Shown in pieces: positions 6,102 through 13,097 of a stretch of DNA of 17,101 nucleotides. The notes beneath the pieces were generated by a model. That model was given only the letters and a program-made list of their open reading frames with translations, was not told the origin of the DNA and did no database searches. The number at the start of each line of letters is the position of its first letter. The first letter of the stretch is position 1. A program made the translations under genes and the position numbers. This DNA is from DATGFK01 sp040007395 (GTDB lineage Bacteria > Chloroflexota > Anaerolineae > Aggregatilineales > UBA2796): NCBI GenBank assembly GCA_040007395.1, contig JBDTVG010000193.1, positions 1 through 17,101 of the forward strand. Reading direction: 5' to 3'.

Positions 6102-6599
6102 ATGGATTCTTCTGGATTATCTTTTTTAGCTAGTCTTTTAGGAGTAATTGCGCTTGGCATACTTTCAATTTATTGCGCTTGGAGTTCTGCGCGAGCGTGG
6201 GGTAAATCCTCTTTACTGGATACACGTGGAGAACATACGCGGGGCAAAGTTACAGCACTCAAAGTGCGACATATGGGTCGTGGAACACGCTATTCCGTAA
6301 CTTATCGCTTTTCTGCACAAAACAAGCTACAGCGTTTCTATGATCGCCAGCAAGAACAACAAATCAGCGCACGACACTATAATCGCTTCCATACAGGCGA
6401 TCGTGTAGAAGTCGTTTATTTGCCTCGCAAGTCTGATATTTCAAGACTGGTTGGCGCTCATTTGGATAACACAACCCGTGACACTGCAACCTTTTTCTTG
6501 ATAATTGCTATTGTACTTAGCCCCAGTTGGCCCCTAGCTGTCTTTGTCTGGCTCATTACTTTTCTTGTGGTGCGTTTCAATTATCCCGCGAATAGGTGA
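6102..6599 (+). CDS. DUF3592-like small membrane protein
   Basis: The 165-residue protein begins with one hydrophobic segment (about 8-30). A soluble middle follows with TRGKVTALKVRHMGRGTRYSVTYRFSAQNK-type beta strands (about 45-75) and RFHTGDRVEVVYLPRKSDISRL (about 94-115). It ends with two hydrophobic stretches (about 128-160). That layout, including the V.Y.P...S motif, matches the DUF3592 family, whose function is unknown. AGGAG lies 13 nt upstream of the ATG, further than usual; no closer in-frame start is available because the intervening TTG is followed by a stop. The gene appears more AT-rich than the metabolic genes downstream and stands alone: divergent from the O-methyltransferase operon and separated from the thioesterase by a 144-nt spacer holding a dyad and a -10 box. 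No function is proposed. Confidence 0.7.
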   Translation: MDSSGLSFLASLLGVIALGILSIYCAWSSARAWGKSSLLDTRGEHTRGKVTALKVRHMGRGTRYSVTYRFSAQNKLQRFYDRQQEQQISARHYNRFHTGDRVEVVYLPRKSDISRLVGAHLDNTTRDTATFFLIIAIVLSPSWPLAVFVWLITFLVVRFNYPANR

Positions 6600-6641
6600 A
6601 TCAAGTTTGCCGCTAATCAATTACATTTACTATGTGTGATT

Positions 6642-6660
6642 ACTGATGATCGTCATCAGT
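6642..6660. promoter_or_regulatory. 19-bp dyad ACTGATGA-TCG-TCATCAGT, putative operator
   Basis: Perfect 8-bp arms flank a 3-nt centre, 26 nt upstream of a TATAAT box and 84 nt upstream of the thioesterase start. A T-run is absent, so a terminator for the preceding gene is unlikely. Its position at the -60 to -35 region fits a transcription-factor site for the thioesterase/acyl-CoA synthetase operon. The regulator is unknown. Confidence 0.45.
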
Positions 6661-6691
6661 TGATAGCGTCTTAACATCTCGGCGGTATAAT
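6660..6691 (+). promoter_or_regulatory. Candidate promoter of the thioesterase operon (TATAAT)
   Basis: A perfect TATAAT occupies 6686-6691, flanked by GGCG (6681-6684) and CGCC (6692-6695). The nearest -35-like hexamer, TTGATA at 6660-6665, is 20 nt upstream, longer than the optimal 17, which hints at activation or weak basal expression. TTGATA touches the 19-bp dyad. Confidence 0.4.
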
Positions 6692-6743
6692 CGCCAACGG
6701 CTTCATTTGTGCGCCTCTCAGTTTGTGGATAAACAGTAAAGCT

Positions 6744-7622
6744 ATGCCGAAAGTTTATGCTTGGCCCTTCCAAGTCCGTTCCTACGATCTGAACGTCACC
6801 GGGCAGGTTGGCCCGGCAGCTTTTCTAAACTATTTTGAAGAAGCCGCGACTCAGGCCAGCGCCGCCAATGGATTTGATTATCGCTGGTATGAAGAAGCCA
6901 AACGAGCGTGGGTCGTCCGCAAAATGACGGTGCGCTACTATGACGTGGCAGTGCGTTATGGCGAGGCGCTTGAGATTACCACATGGGTTTCGGATTTTCG
7001 GCGGGTGCAGTCCAATCGTGACTACGATCTACACCGCGCCGACGGGACACGGATCGCCAAAGCACGCGCCAACTGGATCTTCATCAATACCGAAACCATG
7101 CAGCCGCAGCGCCTGCCAGCCGAATTCGCGGATGCTTTTATCTTGGTTGAGGGTAGCGAACCGCCGGACGTTGGCGTTCTTGATCCAACTCCGGTTGAGC
7201 AGCCCTTGTTGCATCAGACTTTGCGCCGTGTGCAGCGCTACGAACTGGACTCGAACGCGCATGTCAACAACGCAGTCTACCTGACATGGGCGGAACAAGC
7301 GCTGACGGATTCACTCCGGGCGGTGGGCTGGCCTCCCGAACGGCTAGCGGAAAGCCCGTTTGTCATGTCGCCATTTTCTAGCGAGATCGAGTATCTCCGC
7401 AGTGCGGTAGACGACGAACCGATCTCGTTAACGACACACTTAACCGAAGTCGGGCAGGATCGAGCAGCGTGGCAGTGCGGCATGACACATGGCACGACGG
7501 GCGAAACCCTTGCCAGAGCCGTAATTATCCGTGCTTTTACGAATGCACAAGGCTCGTGTCCTATGCCAGAAGTCTTACAGTCAGCGCTGGTCGAGCGCTC
7601 GGCGTCACGAACAGGAAGGTAA
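6744..7622 (+). CDS. Double-hotdog acyl-ACP/acyl-CoA thioesterase (FatA/FatB-like)
   Basis: The product, 292 residues from the ATG at 6744, contains two tandem hotdog folds. The first (about 5-135) has FQVRSYDLNVTGQVGPAAFL, ANGFDYRWYEEAKRAWVVRK and a YDLHRADGTRIAKARANWIF strand region. The second (about 155-265) has the plant-type catalytic stretch LDSNAHVNNAVYL, in which D169, N171 and H173 match the conserved D-x-N-x-H-V-N-N signature. Such enzymes hydrolyse acyl-ACP or acyl-CoA to free fatty acid. The later plant Glu-Cys pair is not obvious; the comparable stretch reads IEYLRSA (215-221), so active-site details may differ. A TTG at 6723 would add 7 residues and is less likely; neither start has a strong SD. 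The stop is 1 nt before the TTG start of the acyl-CoA synthetase, indicating tight coupling. Substrate preference (ACP or CoA, chain length) cannot be read from sequence. Confidence 0.85.
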   Translation: MPKVYAWPFQVRSYDLNVTGQVGPAAFLNYFEEAATQASAANGFDYRWYEEAKRAWVVRKMTVRYYDVAVRYGEALEITTWVSDFRRVQSNRDYDLHRADGTRIAKARANWIFINTETMQPQRLPAEFADAFILVEGSEPPDVGVLDPTPVEQPLLHQTLRRVQRYELDSNAHVNNAVYLTWAEQALTDSLRAVGWPPERLAESPFVMSPFSSEIEYLRSAVDDEPISLTTHLTEVGQDRAAWQCGMTHGTTGETLARAVIIRAFTNAQGSCPMPEVLQSALVERSASRTGR

Positions 7623-7623
7623 T

Positions 7624-9723
7624 TTGTTAGAGACTTTCTTTCAACCTAAATCAGTGGCAATTGTCGGAGCCAGCGCCAGTCCCGACAAACTAGGTCACAT
7701 CGTTTTGAAGAATGCGCTGGATAGCCATTATCCCGGCAAACTGTACCCGATCAATCCTAAAGGAGGGATGATCCTCGGTTTGCAAGCCTATCCCAGCGTC
7801 AGCGCCGTGCCAGAAGTTCCCGAACTGGTGGTCGTTGTCATCCCCTATGCTTATGTTCCCGATTCGATCCGCGACTGCGGCGAAAAGGGTGTCCCGTCGG
7901 TTGTCGTGATTAGCGCCGGATTCCGCGAAGCTGGCATGGAAGGCGTGAACCGCGAAGCTGAGATTATTGCCCTCGCCAAGCACTATAACATTCGGCTGAT
8001 TGGCCCAAACTGCCTCGGCGTGATCGACACCTTTACGCCGATGAACGTGACCTTCGCCGCTGGGACTCCGCCACAAGGCCCCATTGCCTTTATGTCGCAG
8101 TCGGGCGCATTAGGCACGGCTATTCTGGATTGGAGTCTCGCTGGAAAGCGGATCGGGTTCAGCAAATTTGTCAGCTTGGGCAATAAAGCCGATATTTCTG
8201 AGATCGATTTGATGCAGGCTTGGAAAGACGACCCGCACACCAAAGTGATCTTGTCATACAGCGAAGGCTTGCCCAGCGGTCAGAAGTTTATGCAGGTCGC
8301 CCGTGAGGTCAGCCGCGAGAAGCCGATCATTATCGTCAAAAGTGGTGTCACGGCAGCCGGATCGCGGGCTGTATCCAGCCATACCGGATCGTTGGCTGGC
8401 TCCGAACAAGCCTATGCCGCCGCCTTCCGGCAATCAGGTGTTTTACGCGCTGAGTCACTGGAAGATCTATTCGATTACGCCCTAGGCTTTGCTTACCAGC
8501 CTTTGCTGGCGGGCGAACGGATCGCCATTGTGACTAATGCAGGAGGGCCGGGTATTCTGTGTACTGACGCGCTGGAACGCGCCGGACTGTCGCTATCGCG
8601 GCTGGAACCCGCCACGACTCTCGCCTTGCAGGAATTCCTGCCCGACTCAGCCAGTGCCGCCAATCCAGTAGATGTACTCGGTGACGCGCTGGCGGATCGC
8701 TATCGTTTCGCGCTGGACAAAACGATCAACGATCCCAATGTGGACGGCATGATCGTCATCGTTACGCCGCAAGCCATGACCGAGATCGGCGCGACGGCTC
8801 ATGCGGTTGGGGCAATCTCCCAAAAGACGACTAAGCCGATTCTCGGCTGCTTCATGGGCGAGTTCCGCGCCAACGAAGCCATTGATATTCTGGCGGGGTA
8901 CGGCGTGCCTAACTTTCCCTTCCCAGAACGGGCAGCTGGTGCATTCGCCGCCATGCGCGACTATCGTCACCTGCGCGAACAGCCCGACGCTAAGATCGAG
9001 CATTTTGAAGCCAATACTGAGGCAGTACGCACGCTGTTCAAAAAGGTTCGCGAAGATGGGCGGGTCACTATTGGGGAAACGGAAAGCCGCGAGGTACTCA
9101 AGGCTTACAATGTCCGGCTACCCGGCAGCCAACTGGCAGCCACCGCCGATGAAGCTGTCGCGGCGGCTGACCAGATGAGCTACCCTGTTGTGCTCAAGAT
9201 TGCCAGCCCCGATATTCTGCACAAAACCGATGTCGGCGGCGTGCGTGTCGGACTCCAGAATGCAGCCGATGTCCGCGATGCCTTCGACTTGATCGTGTAT
9301 CGGGCGCAGCGCTATGTGCCAGATGCGGTGATCTGGGGCTGCATCGTTCAGGAACAGGCTCCCAAAGGCACCGAGATCCTAATCGGCATGAACCGCGATC
9401 CGCAGTTTGGGCCGTTGGTCACGTTTGGGCTAGGCGGAATCTACGTCGAGGCGCTCAAAGACGTGACATTCCGGGTCGCGCCGTTTGATCGGCTCAATGC
9501 CGAGCAGATGTTAGGCGAAATCCGTTCACACGCACTGATCGACGGAGTGCGCGGACAAAATCCACTCGATAAAGCAGCGATTGTCGATGTGCTGCTGCGG
9601 ATCAGCCAGCTGGTTACGGATTTCCCGAACATCCTCGAACTGGATATTAATCCGCTCATGGTCTACGAAGAGGGTCGTGGGGCGCTGGCGCTAGATATGC
9701 GACTCGTTTTGTCCGATAAATAA
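7624..9723 (+). CDS. ADP-forming acetate/acyl-CoA synthetase, fused alpha-beta chain
   Basis: ACD converts acyl-CoA + ADP + Pi into acid + ATP + CoA, giving ATP by substrate-level phosphorylation. The 699-residue chain fuses both subunits. A CoA-binding Rossmann domain (about 1-130, FFQPKSVAIVGASASPDKLG) and a succinyl-CoA-ligase-like domain come first, carrying the phospho-accepting H253 in SSHTGSLAG and a candidate relay Glu, E214, in SYSEGL. A C-terminal ATP-grasp domain follows (about 470-699) with H533 in DILHKTDVGGV, FGLGGIYVEALKD and LELDINPLMV. I set the start at TTG 7624: AGGAAGG lies 4 nt upstream, and the resulting MLETFFQPKS matches the family's N-terminus. An ATG 93 nt upstream would prepend residues unlike the family and overlap the thioesterase. 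It is coupled to the thioesterase and followed 69 nt later by the DRTGG protein. Acetyl-CoA is the likeliest substrate, but other acyl-CoAs are possible. Confidence 0.92.
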   Translation: MLETFFQPKSVAIVGASASPDKLGHIVLKNALDSHYPGKLYPINPKGGMILGLQAYPSVSAVPEVPELVVVVIPYAYVPDSIRDCGEKGVPSVVVISAGFREAGMEGVNREAEIIALAKHYNIRLIGPNCLGVIDTFTPMNVTFAAGTPPQGPIAFMSQSGALGTAILDWSLAGKRIGFSKFVSLGNKADISEIDLMQAWKDDPHTKVILSYSEGLPSGQKFMQVAREVSREKPIIIVKSGVTAAGSRAVSSHTGSLAGSEQAYAAAFRQSGVLRAESLEDLFDYALGFAYQPLLAGERIAIVTNAGGPGILCTDALERAGLSLSRLEPATTLALQEFLPDSASAANPVDVLGDALADRYRFALDKTINDPNVDGMIVIVTPQAMTEIGATAHAVGAISQKTTKPILGCFMGEFRANEAIDILAGYGVPNFPFPERAAGAFAAMRDYRHLREQPDAKIEHFEANTEAVRTLFKKVREDGRVTIGETESREVLKAYNVRLPGSQLAATADEAVAAADQMSYPVVLKIASPDILHKTDVGGVRVGLQNAADVRDAFDLIVYRAQRYVPDAVIWGCIVQEQAPKGTEILIGMNRDPQFGPLVTFGLGGIYVEALKDVTFRVAPFDRLNAEQMLGEIRSHALIDGVRGQNPLDKAAIVDVLLRISQLVTDFPNILELDINPLMVYEEGRGALALDMRLVLSDK

Positions 9724-9741
9724 TTTGCGGCATTATTGGCG

Positions 9742-9773
9742 GCGGCAGCCATTCTACTGCTGCCTGCTGCCGC
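9742..9773 (+). other. Intercistronic stem-loop with two mutually exclusive pairings
   Basis: GCGGCAGC (9742-9749) pairs perfectly with GCTGCCGC (9766-9773). Its inner part GGCAGC (9744-9749) can instead pair with GCTGCC (9759-9764) around a 9-nt loop. No U-run follows, so this is not a standard intrinsic terminator; it could stabilise the upstream mRNA or tune expression between the synthetase and DRTGG genes. Confidence 0.4.
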
Positions 9774-9792
9774 GTAAGGGGTCAACACTGTT

Positions 9793-10860
9793 ATGAAAAC
9801 ACTTTTGGTTACCGCCGTCGTCACCTTCTCTGGCAAAACCGCGTTAGCGTTGGGCATTGGCCTCAAACTGCAAGAGAAGGGTCTCAAAGTTGGCTATCTC
9901 AAGCCGATCAGTACACAGCCCTATATGGTCGAAGGTAAATTGGTCGATGAGGACTCCGCTTTTGTTGGGCGCGTTCTCGGTCTGGATACTCCCATTCGCG
10001 ATCTGTCTACCGTCATTATTGACGAAACGCTGTTTGAACAGTTGATCGAGGGCAAGGAACAGCGCGACTTTGCCGGAGAGATTAAAGTGGCCTATGAGAA
10101 AGCCGGACGCGATAAAGACGTATTGTTGGTAGAAGGCGGCTCAAGTATGCGCGAAGGCTATGCCATCGGCCTAAGCAGCGTTAGCCTTGCCGAAACGTTA
10201 GATACGCCGACCCTCGGTGTCGTGCGTTATCGCAATGGCCTGATGCTTATCGATGACATTTTGGCGCTGCAATTTCGCATGGAAAAGCACCTGTTAGGCA
10301 CAGTCATTAACAGTGTCCCTGCCGAAGCAATGGATCAGATCAAGAACGAAGTCGTGCCTTATCTCGAACGGCGCGGCGTGAAAATCTACGGTGTATTGCC
10401 ACACAACCGCCAATTGATGGCGATGAGTGTGGGCGAACTGATCGAAACGTTGAAGGCCAAAGTGCTGACGGGTGCGGATCGCGCCGAGGCATTGATCGAG
10501 AACCTAACCGTCGGTGCAATGAGCGCTGAAACCGCCTTGCCACGTTTCCGCCGTTCGCTCAACAAGGCCGTCATCACGGGTGGAGATCGCGCCGATCTTC
10601 AAGCTGCCGCGCTCGAAACCTCAACGACTGCGCTTATCTTGACAGGCAACCTGCAACCCAGTTCAACCATCGTCAAGCGTGCTGAGGAATTGGGAGTCGC
10701 CGTGTTACTCGTTCCAGGCAACACGATGGAAACAGTCGAAGCTGTAGAGAAGGTCTTTGGCAAGACACGCCTGAGCCAACCGGAAAAGCTTAACAGCTTC
10801 AAGGAAATTCTGGACGCGAATTTGGATTGGACGCGCCTGTTCGCTGATATGGGCGTTTAA
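9793..10860 (+). CDS. BioD-like/DRTGG-domain protein (phosphotransacetylase regulatory-domain homologue)
   Basis: The 355-residue protein has an N-terminal dethiobiotin-synthetase-like P-loop domain (about 1-205). TFSGKTALALG (11-21) is a Walker-A variant lacking the first glycine, VGYLKPIS (33-40) and LLVEGGSSMREG (111-122) follow, and GVVRYRNG is at about 142-149. After GVLPHNRQLMAMSVGEL comes a DRTGG domain (about 215-325) containing AVITGGDRADLQ and ALILTGNLQPS. The same two domains form the N-terminal regulatory half of long phosphotransacetylases (Pta), but here the catalytic PTA domain is absent and the chain ends about 30 residues after DRTGG. Sitting next to an ADP-forming acetyl-CoA synthetase, it may sense an adenylate or an acyl-CoA pathway intermediate; this is inference. 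AAGGGG lies 10-12 nt ahead of the ATG. No enzymatic activity is claimed. Confidence 0.85.
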   Translation: MKTLLVTAVVTFSGKTALALGIGLKLQEKGLKVGYLKPISTQPYMVEGKLVDEDSAFVGRVLGLDTPIRDLSTVIIDETLFEQLIEGKEQRDFAGEIKVAYEKAGRDKDVLLVEGGSSMREGYAIGLSSVSLAETLDTPTLGVVRYRNGLMLIDDILALQFRMEKHLLGTVINSVPAEAMDQIKNEVVPYLERRGVKIYGVLPHNRQLMAMSVGELIETLKAKVLTGADRAEALIENLTVGAMSAETALPRFRRSLNKAVITGGDRADLQAAALETSTTALILTGNLQPSSTIVKRAEELGVAVLLVPGNTMETVEAVEKVFGKTRLSQPEKLNSFKEILDANLDWTRLFADMGV

Positions 10861-10892
10861 GGCAGTATGTTACCACTCTGGCAAGATGAGCG

Positions 10893-11657
10893 ATGCAGAT
10901 GAATTTCAGACTGCTAACCTATAACATCCTGCATGGTGGCAAAGACCGTGAAGCGCTGCTTCTCAGTGTTCTGCAAAAAGCAGAAGCCGACGTTGTGGTT
11001 TTACAAGAGGTTGAGCAAATAGAAATTGTTGAAAGTTTCGCTCAAAACTTGAATATGCACCTGTTTATCGCCAGTGACATCGCGCTAATGAGTAGGTATC
11101 CAATCGTGGAAAAATATAGCTATCGTTCGTTTCCGCGTATACGCGATACTGTGCTTGAGGCGGCAGTCACTTTGCCATCGGGGCGCTTGTTGCACATATT
11201 TGGCGTGCATCCGATACCTTTTCCGGGTTCATTTCTGGAAGGGTGGCGCAATCGGCAGTTGAGTAATTTGCGGAAACACGCGGCACAGTATACAGCAGAG
11301 CCATGTCTTATCGCGGGAGATTTTAATTCAATTGCGCCGATGGATCGCGTTATGACTAACGGTGCGCCGTTTATCATGCGGTTGATGTATTGGCTGCAAC
11401 GTGGGAAAATCTATCGCACTGCCATTAGTAACATTTTGAAGGTTGGCTTTACGGATTGCTATCGCGACCTGCATCCACAAGATGATGGGTTCACGATCCC
11501 AACCCGTTCACCGAAAGTTCGACTTGACTATATATTCGCCAATTCAATAATGCGGCCTTTGCTCCAGCATTGTGCCGTAGTCACCGACTCGTCAGAGGTA
11601 CATCTTGCTTCCGATCACTATCCAGTCATGGCGGAATTTGAACTCGTCAACGGATAG
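10893..11657 (+). CDS. Endonuclease/exonuclease/phosphatase-family protein
   Basis: The metal-dependent EEP fold includes nucleases, sphingomyelinases and phosphoinositide phosphatases. The 254-residue chain is a single EEP domain with its ordered motifs: N11 in LTYNILHGG, E39 in VVLQEVE, H106 in FGVHPIP, GDFNS (142-146, D143 and N145), RLDYIF (210-215) and SDHYPV (240-245). It has no signal peptide or membrane segment, so a cytosolic role is likely. The substrate is open; short single-domain members are often annotated as hydrolases without proof. The ATG at 10893 has only a weak SD (GATGAG), and an ATG two codons later is equally plausible. It starts 32 nt after the DRTGG gene and could be its operon partner. 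It looks somewhat more AT-rich than its neighbours. The family call is secure, the function is not. Confidence 0.88.
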   Translation: MQMNFRLLTYNILHGGKDREALLLSVLQKAEADVVVLQEVEQIEIVESFAQNLNMHLFIASDIALMSRYPIVEKYSYRSFPRIRDTVLEAAVTLPSGRLLHIFGVHPIPFPGSFLEGWRNRQLSNLRKHAAQYTAEPCLIAGDFNSIAPMDRVMTNGAPFIMRLMYWLQRGKIYRTAISNILKVGFTDCYRDLHPQDDGFTIPTRSPKVRLDYIFANSIMRPLLQHCAVVTDSSEVHLASDHYPVMAEFELVNG

Positions 11658-11695
11658 CAGGAAAATGGATTTTAGGTCAGTTCACCAAGTTGACA

Positions 11696-11723
11696 ATTGC
11701 GATAGGCTCTTATCAGTCGCAAT
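11696..11723. promoter_or_regulatory. Inverted repeat ATTGCGA-N14-TCGCAAT upstream of enolase
   Basis: Perfect 7-bp arms lie in the 121-nt spacer between the EEP gene and eno, immediately after a consensus TTGACA (11690-11695). No -10 fits at 16-18 nt from that TTGACA, so I cannot assign a promoter with confidence. The dyad may be an operator, or a weak stem ending the EEP transcript. Confidence 0.35.
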
Positions 11724-11778
11724 CTCATTGCAAGTTGATTATTCTATCATTAGCTAATCTGCTATAAAGGTAAAAACG

Positions 11779-13068
11779 ATGTTAGTTATCGACTCTATCA
11801 TTGGACGTGAGGTTCTGGATTCGCGGGGCAACCCAACCGTCGAGGTCGAAGTGCAGTTGCTAGATGGCGCGGTGGGGCGGGCAATTGTCCCCAGTGGCGC
11901 TAGCACAGGCCAGCACGAAGCGCTTGAACTGCGCGACAACGACAAAAAGCGGTATGGTGGCAAGGGTGTACTCAAGGCAGTACAGGCGGTCAACGAAGTG
12001 ATCGCTGAAGCCGTGATCGGCATGGATGCGCTGGATCAAACGGGTATCGACGAAACGATGATCGAACTGGACGGTACGCCTACCAAGTCGAATCTCGGCG
12101 CGAATGCTATTCTTGCGGTATCGCTGGCAGTCTCAAAGGCTGCCGCCGTCAGCCTGAATATGCCACTGTACAAATACTTCGGTGGCGTGTATGCCCATGT
12201 GCTGCCCGTACCGATGATGAATATCATGAACGGTGGCAAGCACGCTGAAAAAAGTACCGACTTTCAAGAATTTATGGTGATGCCCGTTGGTGCGGAGAGC
12301 TTTAGCGAAGGGCTGCGCTGGGGTGTCGAGATCTATCAGAGCCTCAAAAAAGTTCTGCACGATAAGGGTAAGGCCACGACAGTCGGGGATGAAGGCGGTT
12401 TCGCACCGAGTAACCTCAAGTATAATGAGGAAGCCATTGAGTACATTCTCGACGCCATTCAGATGGCGGGCTATACCACAGGCGACCAGATCATGTTGGC
12501 ACTTGACCCAGCCTCTAGCGAATTTTACCACGACGGTAAGTATGTTTTGACGCTGGAAGATCGCAGCCTTTCGCCGGAAGAAATGGTCGAGTTCTGGGCG
12601 GGTTGGGTCGAAAAATACCCCATCATCTCGCTGGAAGATGGCCTTGCTGAGGACGATTGGACGCACTGGACAATGCTCACCGAACGGATCGGCAGCAAGG
12701 TACAGTTGGTCGGCGATGACTTGCTCGTGACCAACGTCGAGCGTATCCAAAAGGCTATCCACGAAAAAGCCGCGAATAGTCTGCTGTGCAAGGTGAATCA
12801 GATCGGGTCACTGACTGAGGCCATCGCCGCTACGCAGATGAGTATGCGGGCTGGCTGGAGTGTCGTGGTCAGCCATCGCAGCGGCGAATCCGAAGACAAC
12901 ACCATTGCCGATCTGGTGGTTGGCCTCAACGCTGGACAGATCAAAACGGGCGCACCTGCTCGATCTGACCGCGTTGCGAAGTATAATCAACTCTTGCGGA
13001 TCGAAGAAGAATTGGGCGAATCGGCGGTCTATGCTGGCTGGGATGCCTTTTCCAATTTATCCCGTTAA
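11779..13068 (+). CDS. eno: Enolase (phosphopyruvate hydratase)
   Basis: Enolase dehydrates 2-phosphoglycerate to phosphoenolpyruvate in the cytosol, feeding the pyruvate kinase encoded 29 nt downstream. The 429-residue length is normal and every catalytic position is present: SGASTG (39-44), H155, E164, E205 in GDEGGFAP, metal ligands D243 (ALDP), E286 (SLEDG) and D313 (VGDD), catalytic K338 (LLCKVNQIG), SHRSGE (365-370) and K389 in QIKTGAP. Small departures from common sequence occur around the flexible loop: NGGKHAEKSTDFQEF where NGGAHADNNVDIQEF is typical. AAAGG lies 8 nt ahead of the ATG. Together with pyk this appears to be a lower-glycolysis operon. The call is certain. Confidence 0.98.
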   Translation: MLVIDSIIGREVLDSRGNPTVEVEVQLLDGAVGRAIVPSGASTGQHEALELRDNDKKRYGGKGVLKAVQAVNEVIAEAVIGMDALDQTGIDETMIELDGTPTKSNLGANAILAVSLAVSKAAAVSLNMPLYKYFGGVYAHVLPVPMMNIMNGGKHAEKSTDFQEFMVMPVGAESFSEGLRWGVEIYQSLKKVLHDKGKATTVGDEGGFAPSNLKYNEEAIEYILDAIQMAGYTTGDQIMLALDPASSEFYHDGKYVLTLEDRSLSPEEMVEFWAGWVEKYPIISLEDGLAEDDWTHWTMLTERIGSKVQLVGDDLLVTNVERIQKAIHEKAANSLLCKVNQIGSLTEAIAATQMSMRAGWSVVVSHRSGESEDNTIADLVVGLNAGQIKTGAPARSDRVAKYNQLLRIEEELGESAVYAGWDAFSNLSR

Positions 13069-13097
13069 CTACGACCATTACACTAAGGGGATCGTCA

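Noticed and set aside
7531..7623. Upstream ATG giving the acyl-CoA synthetase 31 extra residues
   Set aside because: The extension overlaps the thioesterase, has Arg/Gln-rich sequence unlike the family N-terminus, and the TTG at 7624 has an excellent SD and yields the expected MLETFFQPKS start.
12133..12762. 209-residue open frame antisense to enolase
   Set aside because: It is the codon-phase shadow of a conserved gene; its sequence resembles no family and enolase explains the DNA fully.
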